DNA of 64,000 nt from CADEDV01 sp048498035 (GTDB lineage: Bacteria; Bacteroidota; Bacteroidia; Chitinophagales; Chitinophagaceae). The notes beneath the pieces were generated by a model that saw only the letters and a program-made list of their open reading frames with translations, searched no databases and was not told the origin of the DNA. The translations under genes and the position numbers were made by a program. The DNA lies in NCBI GenBank assembly GCA_048498035.1, contig JBEHYT010000009.1, positions 62,001 through 126,000 on the forward strand, in the 5' to 3' direction. This document shows, in pieces, positions 34,687 to 42,674 of the stretch. Within the stretch, counting starts at the first letter, position 1. Each line of letters begins with the position of its first letter.

Positions 34687-35706
34687 ATGACAAACATTCG
34701 GGATTTACTTCAACAACGCATACTCGTAATAGATGGTGCCATGGGTACCATGATCCAACGGCATAAGCCTACGGAAGCCACGTTCAGGGGCGAACGATTC
34801 AAAGACTGGAAACTCGATGTAAAAAACAACAGCGATTTACTCAGTCTTACCCAACCCGCCATCATTGAAGGCATCCACCGGGAATACCTGGAGGCTGGCG
34901 CTGATATTATTGAAACGAATACGTTTGCCGCTACCGCCATTGCACAGGCTGATTTTGGAATGGAAGACCTGGCCTATGAAATGAATGTTGAAAGTGCGCG
35001 ACTGGCACGAAAAGCGGCCGATGATTACACAGCAAAAGATCCTTCCAAACCGCGTTTTGTAGCCGGGGCGTATGGTCCTCTCAATAAAACGCTTTCCCTT
35101 TCACCGGATGTGAATAATCCAGGTTATCGTGCAGTGAGTTTTGATGAAGTAGTAGCTTCCTACTATGAACAAACGCGCGGATTGGTAGACGGTGAAGTAG
35201 ACCTGCTGCTGATTGAAACGATCTTTGATACACTGAATGCCAAAGGCGCCATTTTTGCTATCCGAAAATTTTTCCGGGAACACCCGGAAAAACAGGAGCT
35301 GCCCATCATGATCAGCGGCACCATCACGGATGCATCCGGCAGAACACTGAGCGGACAAACCCTGGAGGCTTTTTATACCTCGGTAATGCATGCCCGCCCA
35401 CTGAGCGTTGGATTGAATTGCGCGCTGGGCGCGAAAGAAATGCGGCCTTATATTGAGGAACTGAGCAATATAGCAGGCTGCTATATTTCTGCATATCCTA
35501 ATGCCGGGTTGCCCAACGCAATGGGAGAATATGATGAACAGCCGGAAGATACCGGCCATTACCTGGAAGATTGGGCCAAAGAAGGATTTGTAAATATCGT
35601 TGGCGGATGCTGCGGCACCACGCCGGATCACATCCGGCATATTGCTGAGCACGTAAAAAATATTAAACCAAGAACATTACCGGTAACCGAAAAAGAATTG
35701 GCATGA
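34687..35706 (+). CDS. metH: Methionine synthase, homocysteine-binding half (split MetH)
   Basis: 339 residues equal to the N-terminal homocysteine S-methyltransferase domain of MetH. ILVIDGAMGTMIQ, ADIIETNTFAATA and the zinc-binding GLNCALGAKEM plus GGCCGTTPDHI motifs (three Cys ligands) are present. The pterin-, B12- and SAM-binding modules are in the gene at 35801, a split arrangement known in Bacteroidota. A long in-frame upstream extension (from 34483) is leader sequence; the ATG at 34687 gives the family's usual MTNIRDLLQQRI start. Its stop overlaps the start of a 32-codon ORF (ATGA). Confidence 0.93.
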   Translation: MTNIRDLLQQRILVIDGAMGTMIQRHKPTEATFRGERFKDWKLDVKNNSDLLSLTQPAIIEGIHREYLEAGADIIETNTFAATAIAQADFGMEDLAYEMNVESARLARKAADDYTAKDPSKPRFVAGAYGPLNKTLSLSPDVNNPGYRAVSFDEVVASYYEQTRGLVDGEVDLLLIETIFDTLNAKGAIFAIRKFFREHPEKQELPIMISGTITDASGRTLSGQTLEAFYTSVMHARPLSVGLNCALGAKEMRPYIEELSNIAGCYISAYPNAGLPNAMGEYDEQPEDTGHYLEDWAKEGFVNIVGGCCGTTPDHIRHIAEHVKNIKPRTLPVTEKELA

Positions 35707-35801
35707 CAACCCCCCAATACCTTTTATTGCTGGCAGTGCTGATCCTGGTGGTGAATAATTTCTCGATGATCAAAAAACTGTTTCTCAAAAAGAACTCATA
35801 A
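35703..35801 (+). CDS. 32-residue single-helix membrane micro-ORF between the metH halves
   Basis: An ATG at 35703 overlaps the TGA of the first metH gene (ATGA), and the TAA at 35799-35801 overlaps the ATG of the second (TAATG). The 32-residue product starts MTTPQYLLLLAVLILVV, a hydrophobic stretch of about 16 residues, and ends in a Lys-rich tail (MIKKLFLKKNS), the look of a single-span membrane peptide with the basic end in the cytoplasm. The exact overlaps at both ends are strong evidence for translation. It might couple translation of the two halves, tether the enzyme to the membrane, or just be a spacer. No family is recognised. Confidence 0.6.
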   Translation: MTTPQYLLLLAVLILVVNNFSMIKKLFLKKNS

Positions 35802-38491
35802 TGCACGATGTTGTAACTATCAGGCCGTATCTCCGACTTTCAGGCCTGGAACCACTCGTTGTCCGGCCGGAAACGAATTTTGTGAATATAGGTGAACGCA
35901 CCAATGTAACCGGCTCAAAGAAATTTGCACGGCTGGTTAGGGAAAACAAATACGAAGAAGCGTTGAGCGTGGCGCGGCAACAGGTGGAAAATGGCGCCCA
36001 GGTATTGGATGTGAATATGGACGATGCGCTGCTGGATGGCGTAAAGGCCATGACCACCTTCCTGAACCTGCTTCAGAGCGAGCCGGACATCGCCAAAATC
36101 CCGGTGATGATCGATAGTTCAAAATTCGAGATCATTGAAGCCGGGTTAAAATGCGTACAGGGAAAATGCATCGTCAATTCCATCTCACTCAAAGAAGGCG
36201 AAGCAAAATTTATTGAACAGGCCATTTTGTGTCAAAGCTTTGGCGCCGCAGTGATCGTAATGGCTTTTGATGAACAGGGGCAGGCCGACAGCAAGCAACG
36301 GAAAGTAGAGATTTGCCATCGCGCTTATAAAATACTCACTGACCAGGTGGGATTTGATCCACAAGACATCATCTTTGACCCCAACATCTTTGCAATTGCA
36401 ACCGGGCTTGAAGAGCATAATAATTACGGGGTAGATTTTATTGAAGCTACCCGCGAGATCAAACAATTGATGCCATTGACCAAAGTAAGTGGCGGCGTCA
36501 GCAACCTGTCTTTCTCTTTCCGCGGCAACGAGCCAGTGCGCGAAGCAATGCATTCCGTATTTCTTTATTATGCTATCAAAGCAGGCATGGATATGGGCAT
36601 CGTAAATGCCGGGCAACTGGTAGTATATGATGAAATTGAGCCGGAACTCCGCAAGCTCTGCGAGGACGTGATCCTTAACCGTAATAATGATAACAACGAA
36701 GCCACAGAAAAGCTGATCGCTTTTGCCGAAACGGTAAAAGGAAAAGATAAAACCGAGAAAAAAGACGATGCCTGGAGAAGCGGAAGCGTAGAAGAACGCC
36801 TGAAACATGCCCTGATCAACGGCATTACTGATTTTATAGATGCAGATACCGAAGAGGCCCGCCTGAAATATCCGCGGCCGCTGGAAGTGATTGAGGGCCC
36901 GCTAATGGCCGGGATGGGTGTAGTTGGAGATCTGTTTGGCGCCGGGAAAATGTTCCTGCCACAGGTGGTAAAAAGCGCGCGCGTAATGAAAAAAAGCGTA
37001 GCCTGGCTAACACCGTTCATTGAAGAGGAAAAACTTAATAATCCCAGTCTTCCAAAAGGAAATGCACCGCGCATCCTGCTGGCCACCGTAAAAGGAGATG
37101 TACATGATATCGGGAAAAACATCGTTGGCGTAGTGCTGGGATGCAATGGCTACGATATTATCGACCTGGGTGTAATGGTTCCTGCAGATAAAATCCTGGA
37201 TACCGCGGAAAAGGAAAATGTCGACATCATTGGCCTGAGCGGACTCATTACACCATCGCTTGACGAAATGGTGCACGTAGCGCATGAAATGAAACGCCGG
37301 AATATGTCGCAACCATTGCTGATAGGTGGCGCCACTACTTCACGTACCCATACCGCTGTAAAAATTGCACCGCAATATGATAACGGTGTATTGCATATTG
37401 TAGACGCTTCGCGAAGCGTAACAGCAGTAAGCACACTGTTGAATAAAGAGCAGAAAAAAAACCTGCTGGCCGCTACGGAAAAAGAATACAACGACGTACG
37501 CACGCAGTTTCTCAATAAGCAAAAAGGGAAATTGCTTATCCCTTATGCTGAGGCGGTGGTGATCAAGGAATACTTCGACTGGAAGAGTTACCAGCCCGTA
37601 AAACCACAGGTGGAAGGAACCAAAGTGCTGAAAGAATTTGACCTGGCTACAATTGCAAAATATATCGACTGGGGTCCATTCTTCATTGCCTGGGAAATGC
37701 CGGGGCGTTTTCCGGATGTACTTTCAGACAAGATATTCGGAACGGAAGCTAAACGCATTTATGAGGATGCGCAAAAACTGGTGCAGCAGATCATTGACGA
37801 AAAATGGTTTACCGCTAACGGTGTAATCGGCTTTTGGCCAGCCACATCCAACAATGCCGATACCGTAACGCTCCAAACCGGCAAAGGCGAAGTGAAACTG
37901 GAAATGCTTCGCCAGCAACTGAAGAAAGCCGTGGGACAACCTAATTTTTCGCTTGCTGATTTTGTATGTCCTGCAGAATTGGGCAACGACTACATGGGCG
38001 CTTTTGCCGTAACAATTCATGGCGCCAGGAAATATATTGACAAGTTTGCAGCGGAGCATGATGAGTACAACAAAATACTGGTGCAGGTACTGGCCGACCG
38101 GTTTGTGGAGGCATTTGCGGAGTGCCTGCATGAAAAGACAAGAAAGGAATATTGGGGATATGCAAAAGACGAAACGCTCGACAACCTGCAATTGATCCGT
38201 GAAGAATATCATGGTATCCGCCCCGCGCCGGGTTATCCGGCATGCCCCGATCATACTGAAAAACTGAAACTATTTGAGCTCCTGGATGCTACAGCAGCCA
38301 TCGGTATTGAGATGACGGAGAGCCTGGCAATGAACCCACCCGCTTCTGTTTGCGGTTGGTACCTGGCGCATCCGGGTAGTCATTATTTCGGCCTGGGTAA
38401 AATTCAGCGGGATCAGTTGGAGGATTATGCGCGCAGAAAAGGAATGACCCTGGAAGAAGCGGAAAAATGGTTACGACCAGTGCTTGAATAA
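35801..38491 (+). CDS. metH: Methionine synthase, pterin/B12/SAM-binding half (split MetH)
   Basis: 896 residues. The pterin-binding domain begins with NIGERTNVTGSKKFARL; a cap segment and the B12-binding domain follow with DVHDIGKNIVGVVL (cobalamin-coordinating His in DxHxxG) and GLSGLITPSLDEM and GGATTSRTHTAVKI. The C-terminal activation domain has GYPACPDHTEK and MTESLAMNPPASVCGWYLAHP, used for reductive reactivation with SAM. It transfers the methyl group from methyltetrahydrofolate to homocysteine via cobalamin, together with the 34687 product. The organism therefore needs cobalamin or makes it. Confidence 0.95.
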   Translation: MHDVVTIRPYLRLSGLEPLVVRPETNFVNIGERTNVTGSKKFARLVRENKYEEALSVARQQVENGAQVLDVNMDDALLDGVKAMTTFLNLLQSEPDIAKIPVMIDSSKFEIIEAGLKCVQGKCIVNSISLKEGEAKFIEQAILCQSFGAAVIVMAFDEQGQADSKQRKVEICHRAYKILTDQVGFDPQDIIFDPNIFAIATGLEEHNNYGVDFIEATREIKQLMPLTKVSGGVSNLSFSFRGNEPVREAMHSVFLYYAIKAGMDMGIVNAGQLVVYDEIEPELRKLCEDVILNRNNDNNEATEKLIAFAETVKGKDKTEKKDDAWRSGSVEERLKHALINGITDFIDADTEEARLKYPRPLEVIEGPLMAGMGVVGDLFGAGKMFLPQVVKSARVMKKSVAWLTPFIEEEKLNNPSLPKGNAPRILLATVKGDVHDIGKNIVGVVLGCNGYDIIDLGVMVPADKILDTAEKENVDIIGLSGLITPSLDEMVHVAHEMKRRNMSQPLLIGGATTSRTHTAVKIAPQYDNGVLHIVDASRSVTAVSTLLNKEQKKNLLAATEKEYNDVRTQFLNKQKGKLLIPYAEAVVIKEYFDWKSYQPVKPQVEGTKVLKEFDLATIAKYIDWGPFFIAWEMPGRFPDVLSDKIFGTEAKRIYEDAQKLVQQIIDEKWFTANGVIGFWPATSNNADTVTLQTGKGEVKLEMLRQQLKKAVGQPNFSLADFVCPAELGNDYMGAFAVTIHGARKYIDKFAAEHDEYNKILVQVLADRFVEAFAECLHEKTRKEYWGYAKDETLDNLQLIREEYHGIRPAPGYPACPDHTEKLKLFELLDATAAIGIEMTESLAMNPPASVCGWYLAHPGSHYFGLGKIQRDQLEDYARRKGMTLEEAEKWLRPVLE

Positions 38492-38512
38492 ATAGAATAA
38501 TATATAAAGAAG

Positions 38513-38539
38513 ATCGCCCCGGTTTGGGGCGATTTTTTT
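38513..38539 (+). terminator. Intrinsic terminator of the metH operon
   Basis: ATCGCCCC pairs with GGGGCGAT around GGTTT, followed by T residues to 38539. It ends two bases before the stop of the convergent SemiSWEET gene. Confidence 0.88.
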
Positions 38540-38540
38540 A

Positions 38541-38804
38541 TCAGGTGCGGCGCGTGTATTTTAACTTCAGCCATATCATCGTGGATGCCATGCAGAGCAT
38601 GATCAGGTTGGTAACGATGATCACATTATCCTCCCGCATAACGCCGTATCCAATCCACATCAGTTCATTTATGATTGCGATAATGAACATGAGAAGTGAT
38701 ACGTTTTGGGCCGACTTTTCTTTCCAGGTTTTTAGCACCTGCGGCAGAAAGGTCAACGCCGTAACGGCACAGGCTGCATAGCCAAGAATTGTTTCAAAAG
38801 CCAT
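38541..38804 (-). CDS. SemiSWEET-type sugar transporter
   Basis: 87 residues with three membrane helices. ALTFLPQVLKTWKEKSAQNVS holds the PQ-loop motif on the first helix and the NELMWIGYGV segment provides the conserved Trp/Asn of the sugar pocket. This is the size of a bacterial SemiSWEET, which works as a dimer to pass sugars across the inner membrane. It sits just before a GH97 glycosidase gene on the same strand, so uptake of released sugar is a reasonable link, but co-transcription is not shown. Confidence 0.88.
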   Translation of the reverse strand: MAFETILGYAACAVTALTFLPQVLKTWKEKSAQNVSLLMFIIAIINELMWIGYGVMREDNVIIVTNLIMLCMASTMIWLKLKYTRRT

Positions 38805-38827
38805 AGATCAGTAGTTGGTTGCTATAA

Positions 38828-40951
38828 TCAGGGTTTCGTTCCTTTTGCAAGTTTACGAAATTGGATCGCGCAACCACCACCGGGAGCCAGTTTAATATCA
38901 AGCATTGATGAAGCGCCGCCTATTACGGTTTTGCGTTCTATCATGTAAGCTTCTGGATTCGTTTTCCAGTTGGCATCATCCGCATCACGGTAAATAACTG
39001 TTTCGTACCGGGTATTTTTCTCCAGGAAAGAAAGTGGAATAGTGAAATTCCGTGCCTGCTCATCGCTAATTGCGCCCAGGTAGTAATCCGGTTTGCCTTT
39101 CGCTTTCCGCGCCATGATGATATAGTCTCCAGGCTCTGCATCAATCACAACAGTAGTATCCCAATCCACCGGAACATCTTTTATAAACTGGAAAGCATCT
39201 TTTTTTGCTTCATAATTTTCCGGCAGGTCCGCTGCCATTTGCAATGGACTATACATCGTTACATATAGCGCCAGTTGCTTTGCCAGCGTGGTATGCACCT
39301 GTTCTGTTTTCTTTGGATCATAATAGCTCATCCTGATCTTGAAAATGCCGGGCGTATAGTCCATAGGTCCGCCGATCAGTCGCGTAAATGGCAGGATGGT
39401 TTCATGTTCCGGCGGATTGCCTTCGCTCCAGGCGTTAAATTCATTGCCACGTGCAGCTTCGCTGGCCAGCCAGTTGGGATAGGTGCGTTGCAGGCCGGTC
39501 GGCCGCGTTGGTTCATGCATATCCACCATAATGTGATAATCGGCGGTCTTCCGGGCTACACGTTCATAATGTTTCAACATCCATTGGCCATCATGATGTT
39601 CTCCGCGCGGAATGATGCGACCTACATAGCCCGTTTTGACAGTGTTATAACCAAACTTCTTCATGAAGCGATAAGCAGTGTCCATCCATCTTTCGTAGTT
39701 GGTAACGGATGCAGAGGTTTCATGGTGCATGATGATCTTTACATTCCGGGCTTTTGCATATGCGGCAAGCGCTTTTACATCAAAATCAGGATAGGGCGTT
39801 ACAAAATCAAATACATCTTCTTTCCATTCTCCAAACCAGTCTTCCCAACCAGTATTCCATCCTTCCACCAAAACACCATCAAATCCATTTTTTGCCGCAA
39901 AATCAATATACTTCTTCACGTTGGCAGTGTTGGCTCCATGTGGAATTTTAGTAGCATGTGCAGATCCTGCCTTCATACCGCTGTAATCCCAGCTTGATTT
40001 GCCTACATGCATTTCCCACCACACGCCTACAAATTTTTGCGGGTGTATCCATGATACATCTTTGATAACGCTGGGCTCATTGAGGTTCAGGATCATCCTG
40101 GATGCAATAATGTCTCCTGCCCTGTCGGTAACCATGATGGTCCGCCAGGGTGTCACCGCAGGTGTTTGCAGGTAGGCTTTGTTGCCCACAGCGTCCGGCA
40201 CCAGCGCCGAATGAAAAACCATTGTTTTCTTATCCAACACCAGGTCCATGGCCGGGTAATTCCTTAACGCCGCTTCATGAATACTGATATAAAGTTTGCC
40301 TGCTGTTTTCAGGATCAGCGGAGTTTGCACAGCATTTGTATCAAAAAATGTCTTTGCATGTATTTCCTGCGCTTTGCCACCACCGGTAGCGTCAATGGCA
40401 CTGAGCGAAGTATGGTAATAGGAGAATTCATTGGAGTCATAATCGCCGGGAATCCAGAAAGCAGAGTGATCGCCCGTCATGGCGAATTCCGTATGCTCCG
40501 TCGCAATAATAAAATGATGAAGGCTGTCCTGTTCAGGAAATTCATACCGGAAGCCGATGCCCTCATTAAACACCCGGAATACCAGTTGCAGTTGTATGCC
40601 TGAGCCCGATTGATCAAGCAGGCGCAATTTCAATTCCCGGTGTTCATCACGAATCAGCGATTGCTCACCCCATACCGGTTTCCAGGTGGTGTTGCTATAC
40701 GACGAATCAACCTGCAACACCGTAAATTTTTCAAGGGTAATGGCCGGCGTTCTCAGCGTAAAGCCCAGCCCCGACGGCAGGATGGCCGGCTGATTCTTGT
40801 AAAACAATGCATAGCTAACTGCACCGGATGATGCCGGAGTTACTTCCAGCCGCAGCTGATTATTGGGTGAAAAAACGGTGATGGGCGTACCGGCAAATGC
40901 GGTTGTTCCTGCCCATAAAAGAGCGGCAAACAGCAATCGTTTCAAAAGCAT
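38828..40951 (-). CDS. Glycoside hydrolase family 97 protein (SusB-like alpha-glucosidase/galactosidase)
   Basis: 707 residues with a signal peptide (LLFAALLWAGTTAFA). The N-terminal beta-domain starts ITVFSPNNQLRLEV; the catalytic barrel has HPQKFVGVWWEMHVG, GFDGVLVEGWNTGWEDWFG and IIMHHETSASV, typical of GH97. The HHET and DMHEPTRPTGLQRT segments hold the conserved acidic residues and calcium ligands of retaining or inverting members; I cannot say from sequence alone which mechanism. Usually periplasmic, acting on alpha-linked oligosaccharides. A perfect 15-bp palindrome lies six bases before the start, suggesting repression by a LacI-type or similar regulator. Confidence 0.92.
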   Translation of the reverse strand: MLLKRLLFAALLWAGTTAFAGTPITVFSPNNQLRLEVTPASSGAVSYALFYKNQPAILPSGLGFTLRTPAITLEKFTVLQVDSSYSNTTWKPVWGEQSLIRDEHRELKLRLLDQSGSGIQLQLVFRVFNEGIGFRYEFPEQDSLHHFIIATEHTEFAMTGDHSAFWIPGDYDSNEFSYYHTSLSAIDATGGGKAQEIHAKTFFDTNAVQTPLILKTAGKLYISIHEAALRNYPAMDLVLDKKTMVFHSALVPDAVGNKAYLQTPAVTPWRTIMVTDRAGDIIASRMILNLNEPSVIKDVSWIHPQKFVGVWWEMHVGKSSWDYSGMKAGSAHATKIPHGANTANVKKYIDFAAKNGFDGVLVEGWNTGWEDWFGEWKEDVFDFVTPYPDFDVKALAAYAKARNVKIIMHHETSASVTNYERWMDTAYRFMKKFGYNTVKTGYVGRIIPRGEHHDGQWMLKHYERVARKTADYHIMVDMHEPTRPTGLQRTYPNWLASEAARGNEFNAWSEGNPPEHETILPFTRLIGGPMDYTPGIFKIRMSYYDPKKTEQVHTTLAKQLALYVTMYSPLQMAADLPENYEAKKDAFQFIKDVPVDWDTTVVIDAEPGDYIIMARKAKGKPDYYLGAISDEQARNFTIPLSFLEKNTRYETVIYRDADDANWKTNPEAYMIERKTVIGGASSMLDIKLAPGGGCAIQFRKLAKGTKP

Positions 40952-40956
40952 TTTCG

Positions 40957-40971
40957 TTCGTTTGAAACGAA
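40957..40971. promoter_or_regulatory. 15-bp palindromic operator candidate before the GH97 gene
   Basis: TTCGTTT-G-AAACGAA is a perfect odd palindrome placed 6 bases upstream of the GH97 start codon. It has the size and symmetry of LacI/GntR-type operators. No regulator gene is adjacent. Confidence 0.45.
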
Positions 40972-40980
40972 AATAATAAA

Positions 40981-41001
40981 AATGTGTAAAAAGTACACAT
41001 T
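40981..41001 (-). terminator. Hairpin between LOG and GH97 genes
   Basis: AATGTGTA-5 bases-TACACATT is a perfect 8-bp inverted repeat. On the minus strand it follows the LOG stop and precedes TTTATTATTTT, so it may terminate LOG transcription. It is AT-rich, so an operator is also possible. Confidence 0.5.
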
Positions 41002-41006
41002 AATTT

Positions 41007-41753
41007 TTAGCGCTTTTCAAACAGCCACCACATCCGCCTGCGCGGCTTCACTTTATAATTGCCGCTGATGTATTTGCCAATGTGTTGCATCGCCTCATCT
41101 ACGCTATCTGTAACCAGTACAAGGTTCATATCCTCTTTGGAGATAGTACCCTGGCTGGCCATCCATTCACTCATCTCAACCAATGGCTTGTAAAACTCTT
41201 TGCCAAACAAAACGATCGGGAACTGTGTAATTGACTTTGTTTGGACCAATGTGAGGGTTTCAAAAAACTCGTCCATGGTGCCAAAACCGCCCGGCATGAT
41301 GATGAATGCATAGGAATACTTTATCAATAGCACTTTGCGTACAAAAAAATGCTCGAACGTGATCGACTTTTGCATGTACGGGTTTGGCTTTTGCTCAAAT
41401 GGCAGTTGGATATTGCAGCCCACCGACATTCCGCCATTTTCAAACGCACCCCGATTGGCTGCTTCCATAATTCCCGGTCCGCCACCCGTCATCACGGTTA
41501 GTCCCAACTGGCTGATCCGCTTTCCAATCTCCCTTGCTTTTTCATAATACGGATGATCTTCCTTAAACCGCGCAGAACCAAATACCGTAACGCAGGGACC
41601 CACAAAATGGAGTGTCCGGAATCCTTTGATAAACTGCATAAATACCCGCCATGCGAATCCCAACTCATAACCCCGGCTTTTAGGCCCGTCCAGGTACACC
41701 TGCTCTTTGGAGGGAATAATCGGTTCTTCGTTTTGTTTGATGCTTGCTTCCAT
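41007..41753 (-). CDS. LOG-family protein (TIGR00730 type)
   Basis: 248 residues from MEASIKQNEEP. The signature PGGFGTMDEFFE (near residue 150) and GGGPGIMEAANRGAFENGG match the LOG (Lonely Guy) nucleotide phosphoribohydrolases, which cleave nucleoside monophosphates, including cytokinin-type ones, between base and ribose 5-phosphate. The ATG at 41753 avoids an upstream extension that overlaps a palindromic region. Divergent from xth. Confidence 0.88.
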   Translation of the reverse strand: MEASIKQNEEPIIPSKEQVYLDGPKSRGYELGFAWRVFMQFIKGFRTLHFVGPCVTVFGSARFKEDHPYYEKAREIGKRISQLGLTVMTGGGPGIMEAANRGAFENGGMSVGCNIQLPFEQKPNPYMQKSITFEHFFVRKVLLIKYSYAFIIMPGGFGTMDEFFETLTLVQTKSITQFPIVLFGKEFYKPLVEMSEWMASQGTISKEDMNLVLVTDSVDEAMQHIGKYISGNYKVKPRRRMWWLFEKR

Positions 41754-41811
41754 AGTAAACTGTAAATTGCCGTTCAATTTAGGCAATAATAGGCAACGAC
41801 AGGCGTATTTG

Positions 41812-41821
41812 TAAACGTTTA
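41812..41821. promoter_or_regulatory. TAAACGTTTA palindrome between LOG and xth
   Basis: A perfect 10-bp palindrome in the 93-base divergent region. It resembles the core of LacI-family sites (AANCGNTT). It may be chance. Confidence 0.25.
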
Positions 41822-41846
41822 ACGTTGTCGCATCACATTATCATCT

Positions 41847-42632
41847 ATGCGTATCATTTCTTACAATGTAAATGGCATTCGTGCAGCTATTAAAAAAGGA
41901 TTTGTAGACTGGTTAAAAACAGATCCTGCAGATGTGATTTGTATCCAGGAAACGAAGGCGATGCGTGACAATGTGGATCACCGGTTGTTTACTGATCTCG
42001 GTTTTCACGATTATTGGTTCAGCGCCCAGAAAAAAGGATATAGCGGCGTTGCCGTTTTTACAAAAATTAAGCCCAACCATATTGAGTATGGTACGGGACA
42101 TAAAGTAAGTGATGATGAAGGCCGCGTATTGCAAGTTGATTTTGACGATGTCCGTTTGATCAATGCTTATTTTCCATCCGGCACTTCCGGTGAACTGCGG
42201 CAATCTTATAAATATGTATGGCTGGATGAATTTGGCCAGTACCTGGATAAAATTAGAACTACTTTTCCCAAGCTCATTCTTTGCGGGGATTATAATATCG
42301 CCCACCAGGAGATTGATATTCACGATCCAAAAGGAAATAAAAACTCCTCTGGCTTTCTGCCGGAAGAGCGGGAATGGATGAGTAGCTTTTTGGGCAACGG
42401 CTGGGTGGATACATTCCGGACCTTACATCCTGAACCTCACCGCTATAGCTGGTGGAGCCAACGTTTTCCCTCTGTAAGATTGCAAAATAAAGGCTGGCGC
42501 ATCGACTACATAAATGTTACAGAACCTCTAAAAAACCAGGTGAAAGACGCAGAAATCTACCCGGATGTGCTTCATTCCGATCATTGCCCGGTATATTTAG
42601 AACTTGATTTGAAATCGCCGCGAAAGAAATGA
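41847..42632 (+). CDS. xth: Exodeoxyribonuclease III / AP endonuclease
   Basis: 261 residues of the exonuclease III-type EEP family. ISYNVNGIRAAIKKGFVDWL, CIQETKA (metal-binding Glu), LCGDYNIAHQEIDI, WRIDYINVT and HSDHCPVYLEL (catalytic Asp-His) are all present. It cuts abasic sites and trims 3' ends in base-excision repair. Length is normal for the family. Confidence 0.93.
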   Translation: MRIISYNVNGIRAAIKKGFVDWLKTDPADVICIQETKAMRDNVDHRLFTDLGFHDYWFSAQKKGYSGVAVFTKIKPNHIEYGTGHKVSDDEGRVLQVDFDDVRLINAYFPSGTSGELRQSYKYVWLDEFGQYLDKIRTTFPKLILCGDYNIAHQEIDIHDPKGNKNSSGFLPEEREWMSSFLGNGWVDTFRTLHPEPHRYSWWSQRFPSVRLQNKGWRIDYINVTEPLKNQVKDAEIYPDVLHSDHCPVYLELDLKSPRKK

Positions 42633-42674
42633 TTTAGGTGAAACAGGCGGCAATTGCCAACGAAAAAATACTGC

